From OM182 bacterium MED-G28 (GTDB lineage Bacteria; Pseudomonadota; Gammaproteobacteria; Pseudomonadales; Pseudohongiellaceae): a DNA stretch of 64,000 nucleotides. The notes below the pieces were generated by a model, which saw only the letters and a program-made list of their open reading frames with translations, was not told the origin of the DNA and ran no database searches. This document shows positions 40,085 to 48,793 of the stretch, in pieces. The DNA is taken from assembly GCA_002457215.1 (NCBI GenBank), contig NTJZ01000001.1:62001-126000 (forward strand), written 5' to 3'. The position numbers and the translations under genes are program-made. Position 1 is the first letter of the stretch. Every line of letters begins with the position of its first letter.

Positions 40085-40094
40085 TAAATCCTTA

Positions 40095-40415
40095 TTAATA
40101 TATTTTCCAAGCTTCATAACCCCCATCCAAGCTGTAGGTTTCAACAAAGCCTTGCTCTGCAAGATAAGCCGCCGCACCCTGACTCATATGACCGTGATAA
40201 CAATAGACCAAAACCGGAGCGTCAAGGTCAGCTTCTTCAATAAATTGTTGTAAATTCCCATTATGAAGATGCAGGGCTGCGCCAATATGCCCTGCCAAAA
40301 AAGACTCGTCATCCCTAATGTCTACGATTTGGATAGTTTTCTTCAGGTCACTACCCGATTCAGGTGGCGACAGCATTTTACGTGCTGCCTCAATATCTAT
40401 TCTGTTAAACTTCAT
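40095..40415 (-). CDS. glpE: GlpE-type single-domain rhodanese
   Basis: 106 residues (E. coli GlpE 108). Sulfur-transfer active site VYCYHGHMSQGAAAYL with the persulfide Cys at about residue 72, preceded by QIVDIRDDESFLAGHIGAALHL and followed by YSLDGGYEAW. It moves sulfur from thiosulfate to cyanide or thioredoxin in vitro. Cytoplasmic, alone, convergent with the membrane-protein gene. Confidence 0.9.
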   Translation of the reverse strand: MKFNRIDIEAARKMLSPPESGSDLKKTIQIVDIRDDESFLAGHIGAALHLHNGNLQQFIEEADLDAPVLVYCYHGHMSQGAAAYLAEQGFVETYSLDGGYEAWKIY

Positions 40416-40703
40416 ATTTATTCCGCTTTAAAATATTAAATACTTGAGCATCAAACTCTAACAAGTTACAGCATGAAGAAAAAAGCATATGCGATTCTAT
40501 CTGAAATCTGAATATTTTGAGGAATGATCAGGCGACGAATTACTCGCCTTCCTATCCTAGCGACTTTATAAGCAAGCGTTTTCTAAAGTTTATACTCAAT
40601 ATATGAGTAGAATAATTTTTCAAAAATCTATAAGAAATCTTAAGAATATTCATTCTTTAAAGGTCTTTCCAAATACAGATAATTTCTCCCGAGTACGATC
40701 ACT

Positions 40704-42122
40704 TCAATGAAGCGCGATTACTCCAAGCACTAAGAAGCACAGGGTAGCGATTGTGGCCGCAATCAAGGCGTAAGGTAATTGTGTTCGTACGTGGTCAATA
40801 TGGTCTGTTGCTGATGCCATCGATGCAACTACGGTAGTGTCACTAATAGGTGACGCATGATCACCAAATACAGACCCAGACAAGACTGCCGCGAGAAAAA
40901 AAGCTGGATCTAGCTCAAGTGAGATCGAAATCTGCATTGCAAGGGGAATCATTATGGCAAAGGTCCCCCAACTGGAACCTATTGAAAATGCGATAACACT
41001 TGACACCAAAAACAGCAAAGGCAATAACAAGCCTTTGGGAAGAGTCTCTTCTGCTAACCCAGCAACATAAACTCCGGTGCCAAGCAAATTTGCAACATCT
41101 CCGAGCGCTAAAGCGAATAGCAAAATCATTGCAACAGGCAAAAGACCCCCTGCTCCTTTTAAAAAAGTTAGCATCAACTCATCCACATTACTTCGCTTGG
41201 CTTGTAAAACTATTGTCCAAGAAACTAGTAAAGCAAAAAGCACTGACCATAATACTGATGTAGAACCAGAGCCATCGCTTATAACACCATCACCTGTAAT
41301 ATATAAACAAACAGGCATAGCGAAGACCATGGCGAGAATTGGCATTATCATGAATCGCGCCTTGTCTTCAGGTCCTTTAGATTCTTGAGAAGATAGAATC
41401 GTTGGATCAACCATAGGCGTAGCATTGGGCCACAATAAAGATCCTTTTTCTGTTCTTTCTTGCGCAGCCTTCATAGGCCCAATATTGATGTTTCGCCAGA
41501 TGACTATCGCAGAAAATATCACCACAGTAATCGGATAAAAATTCAAAGGAATCGCTGCGACAAATACCTGTAGAGGATTTTCGATGTCGGCTGAAGCGGT
41601 GAGGCTAATAATAACTGCCCCCCAAGCATTAAGAGGAATCAATATACATATTGGCGCCGAAGTAGAGTCGATAATATAGGCCAGTTTCTCTCTGGCAATT
41701 TTATAACGATCAAACAAAGGCCTTGAAATTGATCCCGCAACAAGCAACGTGATGTTTGATTCAATAAAGACAACAATGCCTATAAAATAGGCTAACCATC
41801 GTGCCTTGCCAGGATTATCAACCCAACTTTTATTTTCAAGCAGATAGATGAAACCTCGAACGCCTCCTGTTCTCTCGATAGTGGCAATCAAGCCTCCGAT
41901 GATAAGCGTAAAAATCAGAACTCGCGTATCTCCAGCATCACTGAAGACCGTGATTATTCCGTCTATACCAAGTGCTAATCCTGACAATGGATTAACCGAT
42001 GCAAGTAGACAATAGCCAATCCAAATACCTATGCTCAGAGAGATAATTACCTGTCGCGTTAGGATCGCCAAAAGGATAGCCAACAAAGGCGGCACAATAG
42101 ACAAAAGATTCGGCTCGTACAT
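40704..42122 (-). CDS. NhaC family Na+/H+ antiporter
   Basis: 472 residues with about 11-12 membrane helices. Family motifs: TRQVIISLSIGIWIGY at the start, GSSWGTFAIMIPLAM, and SGSVFGDHASPISDTTVVAS near residue 410, which contains the charged and polar residues of the cation site. Members exchange Na+ for H+, some for organic acids. A marine organism would need it for sodium balance. The nearest gene is divergent (42335), so it is transcribed alone. Confidence 0.88.
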   Translation of the reverse strand: MYEPNLLSIVPPLLAILLAILTRQVIISLSIGIWIGYCLLASVNPLSGLALGIDGIITVFSDAGDTRVLIFTLIIGGLIATIERTGGVRGFIYLLENKSWVDNPGKARWLAYFIGIVVFIESNITLLVAGSISRPLFDRYKIAREKLAYIIDSTSAPICILIPLNAWGAVIISLTASADIENPLQVFVAAIPLNFYPITVVIFSAIVIWRNINIGPMKAAQERTEKGSLLWPNATPMVDPTILSSQESKGPEDKARFMIMPILAMVFAMPVCLYITGDGVISDGSGSTSVLWSVLFALLVSWTIVLQAKRSNVDELMLTFLKGAGGLLPVAMILLFALALGDVANLLGTGVYVAGLAEETLPKGLLLPLLFLVSSVIAFSIGSSWGTFAIMIPLAMQISISLELDPAFFLAAVLSGSVFGDHASPISDTTVVASMASATDHIDHVRTQLPYALIAATIATLCFLVLGVIALH

Positions 42123-42334
42123 GACCTTTTTGTTTCCTTTTCAGCTGGTTTTTCGGCGGCAATGCTTACCCACAGTGATACTTGTTGAGTATAGAGAATC
42201 CATCTCAAATCTGTAATCATTCAATTAGACTAAATTAGGCCTAAAAGCCATGGCTTGGGTTCAGATTTTGTGTTACATCTATCCGAATCTGAAGGTAACC
42301 TTGCCAGTTTTCATCCCCGAAGGAGGTATGAGAT

Positions 42335-43120
42335 ATGGATCGCCGATCTTTCCTAAGCAACATGAGTGCTGCGACAGTAGCTTCTATAACTGGAGCCAGC
42401 ACACTTAGTGCTAAAGCTGACGCCCTCGAAGATGCCATGAGCGACGAGCTCGACAAACGTATCGCCACGCCTTGGTTTTGCAGTATCGACCCCACGCCCG
42501 AACCAGTCGCTGGAGATACCAGGCCTTGGTATCAGCATGACGACCCACGACTACCAAAAATGCCAGAAGCGCCTACGCTTATTGATTTCTTTAAACTCCG
42601 ATTTGCTCCAGCCAATCACGTGTTGCAAAGCGCGAGATTGGCCAAAGTAAATGGCATGGATGAAAAAATAGTTTTAGCTTGCCTTTTACATGATATTTGC
42701 GTTGGGAATTTTATTCGTACTGATCACGGATATTGGTGTGCACAGATGGTTGCACCCTACGTCGATGAAGAAGTGGCCTGGGCAATAGAAAAACATCAGG
42801 CCTTGCGATTTTTCGCCGATGAATCTGTAGGCTATGAGTATCCCGATCAGTACATACAATTTTTTGGCGCAGACTATAAACCCGAACCGTACATCATTCA
42901 GGCCTGGGAAGAAGCGAAAAAGCATCGCTGGTACATGACATCCCGCCTAATTACTCTAAACGATCTGTATTCTTTTGAAGAAGGAGTTGTAGTAGACGTA
43001 GATGATTTTACCGACATAATCGGACGCCACTTCAGGCAGCCTAAAGAAGGTTTAGGGTTTGATGGATCGCCTGTCGCGCATATGTGGCGAAGCATGATAT
43101 GGCCAAATAACTTTTTATAA
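42335..43120 (+). CDS. Probable Tat-exported HD-domain-like protein
   Basis: 261 residues with a strong AAGGAGG site 8 nt before the ATG. The N-terminus (MDRRSFLSNMSAATVASITG) has the Arg-Arg-x-Phe-Leu of a Tat signal and then a hydrophobic stretch. The body resembles an HD phosphohydrolase: NHVLQSARLAKVNGMDE, then ACLLHDICVGNF (His-Asp pair), then a later His in EKHQAL. Tat export would fit a protein folded around metals in the cytoplasm. Substrate unknown; no HD protein of this kind is familiar to me as Tat-exported. Confidence 0.65.
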   Translation: MDRRSFLSNMSAATVASITGASTLSAKADALEDAMSDELDKRIATPWFCSIDPTPEPVAGDTRPWYQHDDPRLPKMPEAPTLIDFFKLRFAPANHVLQSARLAKVNGMDEKIVLACLLHDICVGNFIRTDHGYWCAQMVAPYVDEEVAWAIEKHQALRFFADESVGYEYPDQYIQFFGADYKPEPYIIQAWEEAKKHRWYMTSRLITLNDLYSFEEGVVVDVDDFTDIIGRHFRQPKEGLGFDGSPVAHMWRSMIWPNNFL

Positions 43121-43218
43121 ATTTCTGCTGACTAATGACGCACTGAGCATCACTACCTCACAATCAAAATACGTTTTGGAAACGTCATTTCTATATCAGG
43201 GGCAAAAAAGGATAGATT

Positions 43219-43686
43219 GTGAAAGCTTGGAAAATTTTTGTTGCACTTGCCTCTGTGGCTTTTATTGCTTTAATAATTCGTTTACCTATTGCAACGACGC
43301 CTGGCTTTTTCATCGGTGGAAACGCAAGCCCAACTCCGGTTATTTGGCCAGACACTTCGTCGATACATGAAATAAAATTGCGAGTAGAAGGTACAATTCC
43401 TAGGGTTGTAATAATCTGGTTTGTAGCAATCGATAACGAATTATATATAGTTGGAGAAACTGATAGTGGCTGGGTCTCAATGTTAGAAAACGGTGACCTC
43501 GTTCAAATGCGATTGCAAGACTCGACCTACTCTTTACAGGCTAATGCTGTTAATGCAGGTGAAGAGGAAATTCGTCAGCATTGGTTAGTTAAATATGAGG
43601 CAGACTATCCAGAATTTGTTAATACTTCTGCATCCGAAAATTTTCTAAAGTACTCGTCGATCTATAGGCTTTCAAGAATCAATTAA
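43219..43686 (+). CDS. Membrane-anchored small beta-barrel protein
   Basis: 155 residues from a GTG at 43219 with AAAGGAT before it. One N-terminal helix (KIFVALASVAFIALIIRL), then an outside domain. The order ELYIVGETDSGWVSMLENGDLVQMRL is like that of the 267-740 protein (ELYV/KLYV strand, Gly-Trp, short helix, Asn, strand), suggesting the same split-barrel fold. No flavin-binding residues can be named. Confidence 0.6.
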   Translation: MKAWKIFVALASVAFIALIIRLPIATTPGFFIGGNASPTPVIWPDTSSIHEIKLRVEGTIPRVVIIWFVAIDNELYIVGETDSGWVSMLENGDLVQMRLQDSTYSLQANAVNAGEEEIRQHWLVKYEADYPEFVNTSASENFLKYSSIYRLSRIN

Positions 43687-43989
43687 TTTAAAACTATACG
43701 CACGGTCTAACCGGTCACTTTTTGGCAAAAAATATTTTTAGACAAACATAATCGACTTTTCTAGCTATTTCCTACAAACCGATTTAGCACTGCCCTAGTC
43801 ATCCATATAACCAGGGCAGTTATCGGACATGTACAGCGATTAGCTCATTCCTATTTAATCGGACTACTGTTAAGCCCGAAAAATAGAACCAGACTAAGTA
43901 AGCACCTCTTTAGCAGAAAATATTTTTCAATAAGCTGTTAAAATCTTTATAGTCGGGAACTTTCATATTTCTAGAGAGAGTTGTAATCA
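43687..43989. other. Intergenic stretch with an inverted repeat
   Basis: 303 bp without coding potential. It holds ACTGCCCT at 43789-43796 and its reverse complement AGGGCAGT at 43813-43820, with a 16-nt gap. No T-tract follows on either strand, so a terminator is not indicated. The rest is AT-rich upstream DNA of the DsrE-like gene. Confidence 0.4.
43789..43820. repeat. 8-bp inverted repeat with 16-nt loop
   Basis: ACTGCCCT and AGGGCAGT match perfectly. It could form a hairpin in RNA or be a regulator site about 170 bp before the gene at 43990. No second copy was noticed in the window. Confidence 0.35.
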
Positions 43990-44367
43990 ATGAAAGTAGC
44001 ATATATTTTTAGGAATGATATGTCAGCGACCTTCCAATTAGCATCTATGATTCTTCCGCAACTCGAACAAGGTAACCACGGTGTAGAAGTTGTGGGAATG
44101 ATGTTTTTTGACGACAATGTTTATTCACTAAGTGGGAATAATACAATTGGCGAACGATTATCTATCGTTGCGGAGCAACAAAATATTCTTCTAATGATTT
44201 GTGATCAATGTGCTCTCCGGAGAGGCATGGCGAATGGAGAATTCTCGCAATGCGGTTCCGGTGAAGTAAAGGCTAAGAATACGGTTAAAGGAGTTGTAGC
44301 TGGCTGCTTTCCTCAGTTGTATAGTGCACTTTCTACTAATATGCCTGACCAAGTAATTACCCTATAA
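43990..44367 (+). CDS. DsrE family protein, SaoD-like
   Basis: 125 residues. The DsrE fold is shown by KVAYIFRNDMSATFQLASMI, VVGMMFFDDNVYSL and LLMICDQCALRRGM. The CDQC motif and a further Cys in FSQCGSG are unlike the single-Cys Tus proteins and resemble the small DsrE relatives called SaoD. A sulfur-transfer or redox role is an inference from the Cys residues. It stands alone, away from the tus operon. AGAGAG precedes the ATG. Confidence 0.7.
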   Translation: MKVAYIFRNDMSATFQLASMILPQLEQGNHGVEVVGMMFFDDNVYSLSGNNTIGERLSIVAEQQNILLMICDQCALRRGMANGEFSQCGSGEVKAKNTVKGVVAGCFPQLYSALSTNMPDQVITL

Positions 44368-44513
44368 TATATGTTATAGCGACAAAACACAGCTTAAGGT
44401 TTTTTTCATTTAATTTCTATCAATTAATGTACTCTTAGCGTTGGAGCCTGAATCAAAATTCTGATCAAACTATTAATCTGCTATATCGACTATCCCATTA
44501 ATGGCAAGTTGAA

Positions 44514-44975
44514 ATGAATATAGAAAAAATTATTAATTCGCTTGGAGTGTTAAGTGTCGTAGCATCTTTGTTATTTGTTGGCTTAGAGCTACGCCAATCA
44601 CAAAGGATAGCGCAAGCTGGCCAACAACAAGACAGAACAGCTTCATTTTTTAATTTGCTTGGGTCGACCAGTGAGGCTGGAATAGATTGGCAATCTGTTG
44701 TTATGGAAGTTAATTCAGATTATGGAGAAGAATACAATTTGGCCGAAATCGTCCGCAGAAATATCTATCATGCACACTTATTTACCTATGAAAACGATTA
44801 CTTTCAGTATAGCCAAGGACTTATGCCCCAAGAATTATGGGATTCAAAATTAAAGGCATTGGCTTTTTTCTATAACCAATGTGATATGAGGGAGTTATGG
44901 ACCTCTAGACAACAGTTTTTCCCTTCGGGCTATATATCTATAATCAATACAATTCCGGACGAATGCGTTGAGTAA
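44514..44975 (+). CDS. Membrane-anchored orphan, distant relative of the 45114 protein
   Basis: 153 residues. One N-terminal helix (LGVLSVVASLLFVGLELRQS) is followed by a helical, partly acidic domain with several Trp and Tyr. The order of short N-terminus, helix, then ELRQSQ resembles that of the proteins at 45114-45662 and 58625-59182 (AQIRQTN). No function is known. Located in a run of small same-direction genes with gaps over 100 bp, so probably not one operon. Confidence 0.6.
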   Translation: MNIEKIINSLGVLSVVASLLFVGLELRQSQRIAQAGQQQDRTASFFNLLGSTSEAGIDWQSVVMEVNSDYGEEYNLAEIVRRNIYHAHLFTYENDYFQYSQGLMPQELWDSKLKALAFFYNQCDMRELWTSRQQFFPSGYISIINTIPDECVE

Positions 44976-45113
44976 TTAGACTCACCGGCTATCTAACCCA
45001 CTAGATGCTATTCTAAACAAAAAATCACTTCTCTATTATTACACCATCTTTCTGGGGCCTTTATTGCCCCACTTTAAATCTTTATAAAAGTAACTTCACC
45101 CGAGGATGAAATC

Positions 45114-45662
45114 ATGGATATTAGTAATTTAGGTTCGCTAGGCGAATTAATTGCAGCCTTAGCCACCGTACTGACTCTAATTTATCTATCCGCCCAGATT
45201 AGACAAACCAATTTAATTACAAAAGCGCGTTTTGGTCATGAAATTACAGAGCGGACTTATGAAAGATATTTCCAATCTGCCAAAGATAATGAGTTTTCTG
45301 AATTCCTTGCAAAAGACTGGGCCACAGAAGACCTTAATAAATCAGAAACGCAAAGAGTTTTGAATTTCTCGGTCATGCTACTAGTTGATTTATTTGATAT
45401 TTATGACAAGGTAGATCAGGGCCTAGTCGAAAAGAAACATTTAGATTTTAGAACCCATGTTCTGAGAACAGGAATTTTTAGATCACCACTAGGTTTAAGG
45501 GCATGGAATTTTTGGAAAATAACAAGAGAAAAAACATTTGTTGAATGGTTTGAGCACAACATCATTGATCAACGAGCGATTGAACAGCTTGTAAATGAAA
45601 TGAACGAAAAAGATCCCAAATGGAAAGAAAACGAATCAATCAGCTTTAGGATCGACGATTAA
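45114..45662 (+). CDS. Membrane-anchored orphan protein (paralogue of 58625-59182)
   Basis: 182 residues with CGAGGATGAAATC before the ATG. N-terminal hydrophobic helix (LGELIAALATVLTLIYLSAQ) then IRQTN and a long helical domain (EFLAKDWATEDLNKSE, DLFDIYDKVDQGLVEKKHLD). The whole length aligns with the 185-residue product at 58625-59182, with well over half of the N-terminal 40 residues identical. The helix-anchored family is common in marine gammaproteobacteria and has no known role. Confidence 0.7.
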   Translation: MDISNLGSLGELIAALATVLTLIYLSAQIRQTNLITKARFGHEITERTYERYFQSAKDNEFSEFLAKDWATEDLNKSETQRVLNFSVMLLVDLFDIYDKVDQGLVEKKHLDFRTHVLRTGIFRSPLGLRAWNFWKITREKTFVEWFEHNIIDQRAIEQLVNEMNEKDPKWKENESISFRIDD

Positions 45663-45798
45663 AGTGTCCATACTAGTTTGTAAAAGCATTGAAAATTGTA
45701 TTTCTTACAAGTAGCCTGAACCAGATATTTTCTTGCTATTAGTATAATTGAGCATTTTAAATCAATAAATCTTAAAAGACCGGATAAGTGGAATTGAA

Positions 45799-46461
45799 AT
45801 GACAGTCATCACATGCAACTGTGGAGAAACTGAGGCTCATTTTTCAAGCACAAAGCCTTTATTCAGATTAATTTGTTGTTGCAATGACTGTAACACCATT
45901 CTCCATTGGGCCGCATGGAAACAAAACCGTCCTTTTTACCCGGCCTTTCAGGGAATAGATAAAATTTACATGGAAAATAGTCTAAAAATTGTTAAAGGCG
46001 AACAGAATTTAAGGTGGATAAAGATAACTGAAGATTCTGTATGCTTGCGAGGTCTAGCGGTATGTTGCTATTCGTCCTTATTCGTAGAAAATTTATCTAT
46101 CCTGGGACCAAATATCGCATGTATAGATGTTGATTTCTGTCAAGTAAACGGTGCCGAACCATGCGAGATAACTGCTCAAATATTTGAGAAAGATGTCCCT
46201 AGCAATCGAGAAGCTGCTATTTGTCAAAGTTTCGAAGGTCCTCGCTTTATGGAAGGTCCGGAGGAAAGCCAAATTTGGCCTTCAGTGATACCGACAATCA
46301 TCGAAGCACAATCTAAAGAAATTAATACTCCAGAAGGATTTGTTTCTCTTAGAAACATTATTGAAAAATCTGTAAACGCATACGGATGGATAAACCTCGA
46401 AGGTTATAATGATAATGGCGCTCTACCTATAGTTTTGGCTGAAAGAGAAGCTCAGCAATGA
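45799..46461 (+). CDS. GFA-like zinc protein with a degenerate second half
   Basis: 220 residues. The N-terminus has the start of the GFA (Mss4-like, glutathione-dependent formaldehyde-activating) fold: CNCGETEAHF and LICCCNDCNTI would bind one zinc. In normal GFA proteins (see 47729-48151) a second site is a C-x-x-C pair; here the matching LAVCCYSSLFV lacks the CxxC spacing. About 90 extra residues follow and match nothing known to me. May be a specialised paralogue with only one zinc site. Confidence 0.6.
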   Translation: MTVITCNCGETEAHFSSTKPLFRLICCCNDCNTILHWAAWKQNRPFYPAFQGIDKIYMENSLKIVKGEQNLRWIKITEDSVCLRGLAVCCYSSLFVENLSILGPNIACIDVDFCQVNGAEPCEITAQIFEKDVPSNREAAICQSFEGPRFMEGPEESQIWPSVIPTIIEAQSKEINTPEGFVSLRNIIEKSVNAYGWINLEGYNDNGALPIVLAEREAQQ

Positions 46462-46599
46462 ACAGCCCTAAGTCTATTTAAAAATATTCCAATAAAACTC
46501 ATCAGGTATTCTTTAGCGAACTTAAAATTAAAATCAAAAAAAGGCCGAAACGTAATTTCATTAACCAATACTTAAAGCACCAAACTATAGGAATAATTT

Positions 46600-47049
46600 A
46601 TGAACAATCTATATTCATTCGATGAATCTAAAATTAATTGGAATCCAATGCCTAACGTAGAACATGCGTGGATATCAATTTTAGATATTGATGAGACAGC
46701 TAAAGTCGTAGACATACTTTTGAAATTTGCTGCTAATGAAAAGATCGTTCTCCATAGACATAGCTCAGTATTTAACACTTTCGTCATTAAGGGAGAACAT
46801 CGCTTATATGACTTAGATGGCGAGCTTACGGAGGTCAGGCCTGTTGGTACCTATAAAGTCGGGCTGCCTAGCATGGAGCCTCATCGAGAAGGCGGTGGTG
46901 AAGAGGATGTCATTATTTTATTTAGCTTAAGGCCATATAGTAATGGGCTAATATATGAAATCCTCAACGAAAACAATGAAGTTGAACTGGCAGTAGGCTT
47001 TGATGACTTCAAAGAAATGAAAGAGATGTTTGAATCTGAAGAAAATTAG
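46600..47049 (+). CDS. Cupin-domain protein
   Basis: 149 residues with the cupin sequence signals: LHRHSSVFNTFVIKGEHRLY (two His of the metal site and a conserved Gly), then GLPSMEPHREGGGEE (third His). The first part resembles ChrR-like anti-sigma cupins without their zinc N-domain. Probably binds a metal ion and acts on a small molecule, but the reaction is unknown. Stands alone, 138 bp behind the GFA-like gene. Confidence 0.75.
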   Translation: MNNLYSFDESKINWNPMPNVEHAWISILDIDETAKVVDILLKFAANEKIVLHRHSSVFNTFVIKGEHRLYDLDGELTEVRPVGTYKVGLPSMEPHREGGGEEDVIILFSLRPYSNGLIYEILNENNEVELAVGFDDFKEMKEMFESEEN

Positions 47050-47237
47050 AGACTAAAAGTGGCTGCGCTTTAAATGCTTTAATAACATAAGCTCATCATT
47101 AAGATGGTTTAGTCAGTAATATTGAAAAATGTTGGGCTTTCTGAGTGGCGAACTAATTCTGTCTGCCGAAGCTACTTTTACTTTCATACTTTTGTTCTTG
47201 AGTAATCTGGCAAGACGTTTGCTGCGTATAACTTTAC

Positions 47238-47678
47238 ATGGATTTTTCTAATATTCTCCAAGGCATTGCAACTGTTATTACCGGGCTACTTGCAGGCTCC
47301 ATGTTATTCTTCTCTTTCGTGATGGCACCACTGATTTTTATCAAATTGGAAATCAGAGAAGCGGGCAAATTCGTACGTGCTGTTTTCCCCTGGTACTACC
47401 TGGTAGTCATAGCACTCTCTGGGCTCGGAGGTATAGCTTTAGTCGCTATCGCCCCCCTAAATGCTTCTCTCCTATTTCTGGTAACTATTTCAGCGATCTA
47501 CTGCCGCCAGAGCTTAATGCCAAGCATAAATGATCATCGTGATCGTTCTAACTCGGGCGAGGAAGTGGCTAATAAAATATTTAATAAGCTCCATCGTCGT
47601 TCGGAGATCATAAATGGACTGCAGCTTCTGGCTACCATGGCTGTGTTGCTTCACATTTCGTTTGTGAATTTCAACTAA
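47238..47678 (+). CDS. DUF4149-like membrane protein
   Basis: 146 residues with four membrane helices. The pattern GLLAGSMLFFSFVMAPLIF near the start, YYLVVIALSGLGG, and LHRRSEIINGLQLL in the C-terminal part fits the DUF4149/TMEM205-like group (conserved His-x-x-Ser before the last helix). Role unknown. Ends 50 bp before the convergent GFA gene. Confidence 0.75.
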   Translation: MDFSNILQGIATVITGLLAGSMLFFSFVMAPLIFIKLEIREAGKFVRAVFPWYYLVVIALSGLGGIALVAIAPLNASLLFLVTISAIYCRQSLMPSINDHRDRSNSGEEVANKIFNKLHRRSEIINGLQLLATMAVLLHISFVNFN

Positions 47679-47728
47679 ATCGGTTTGGCTTGTCTCCAAT
47701 CCATCACAGGCCATTAGCCTATTTGTTT

Positions 47729-48151
47729 CTACGAGATCGGCTCCCTTGGAATCCTTGGGAAAAACTCGAGGGTCTCATTTATTTCGCACCAAGCAGGGGC
47801 ACTCTCAGGGCAATGATTGGATGCAGGTTTGAAGTGGCTTCGATTATCCAAAGCGAATGCGTTAACACTAGCTAGGCCAAGTTCATCGATTTGAGCCCAT
47901 ACTCTGCTTCCACAATCTGGACAAAATCGCCGTGAATTAGTTCTCCCAGAATCTGCAGTTACTTCGAATATTTTCGGTTCACCTTTGATTATGGAAATAG
48001 TTTCTATCGGAACTCCATATGCCGCAAAATTTGCCGCTCCACTTATTGTTTGGCAGTCAGTGCAATAACAAAGTAGCTGGTAACTAGGCTTTTCAGTTGT
48101 CTTAAATCGGATATTACCGCACAGGCAACCTCCTTCTATGGTATCTGACAT
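47729..48151 (-). CDS. GFA family zinc protein (glutathione-dependent formaldehyde-activating-like)
   Basis: 140 residues, the normal size. All zinc motifs are present: GGCLCGNIRF (C-x-C), LCYCTDCQTISG (CxxC type) and RRFCPDCGSRVW (CPxCG). Family members were named for glutathione-formaldehyde handling, but most have no proven reaction. Related to the degenerate protein at 45799-46461. Confidence 0.88.
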   Translation of the reverse strand: MSDTIEGGCLCGNIRFKTTEKPSYQLLCYCTDCQTISGAANFAAYGVPIETISIIKGEPKIFEVTADSGRTNSRRFCPDCGSRVWAQIDELGLASVNAFALDNRSHFKPASNHCPESAPAWCEINETLEFFPRIPREPIS

Positions 48152-48420
48152 ATCTAATCCTTTTAATTTGAAGTCCTGAAAATGACAGTCTATTTAATCA
48201 AAATAGTATGGCAAAAGGAGTGATGCAACTATCCTCGCACTGACAGGTTCTACTCAACAGGCATCCTTTTTGCTTAATAACTACAAGTTCACATAAATAA
48301 ATTTTGGGCATGATGGATTATTTGTAAGAATAAGTTGAATATTACTAATTAATTGCTTTTCGCCCGCTCTATTCTTGTTAATATTCCGATATCTAAAACT
48401 AAATTACAAAAAGTTACATT

Positions 48421-48630
48421 ATGTCAATTTTGTTTATTTTGTTAATTTTGATTTTAGTTGCCTGGGAAGCCTACTGGACTGTCAGAGCATGCTGGAAGGC
48501 CGCTAAATCTGGTGAATTTAAGTGGTTCGTATTTATGTTGGTATTTAATCTTTTGGGCTTACCAGAGATGTATTACCTTCACTGCAGGAAGAAATATTCT
48601 AATACCAATAGCATAGAACAACAGAATTAA
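48421..48630 (+). CDS. Small two-helix membrane protein
   Basis: 69 residues: a first helix (SILFILLILILVAWEAYW), a short basic loop (RACWKAAKSGEFK) and a second helix (WFVFMLVFNLLGLPEMYYL), then a polar tail. The two-helix hairpin with a Trp/Leu-Gly-Leu-Pro-x-x-Tyr turn is like that of the PLDc_N/DUF5652 type of small proteins. No function known. It lies 164 bp before the TonB receptor gene. Confidence 0.65.
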   Translation: MSILFILLILILVAWEAYWTVRACWKAAKSGEFKWFVFMLVFNLLGLPEMYYLHCRKKYSNTNSIEQQN

Positions 48631-48793
48631 TTGTTGGTTTCAATGCTGCTGAACTGCCTACTCTGTCTTTAAGCAAGTTTATTCATACACGCCTACCTAA
48701 ACGCCTAATAAGATCAGCATGCCGAAGGTGGTAATTTGAGGCGACCCGCATATTAAGGTAGTCTTATCATCAAAATAATCATAAAGGCTATCT

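Noticed and set aside
40530..40549. Hairpin AGGCGA-CGAATTAC-TCGCCT downstream of the NhaC-type gene's 3' side and before the rhodanese gene
   Set aside because: The stem is perfect but short and no T-tract follows on either strand; not called as a terminator.
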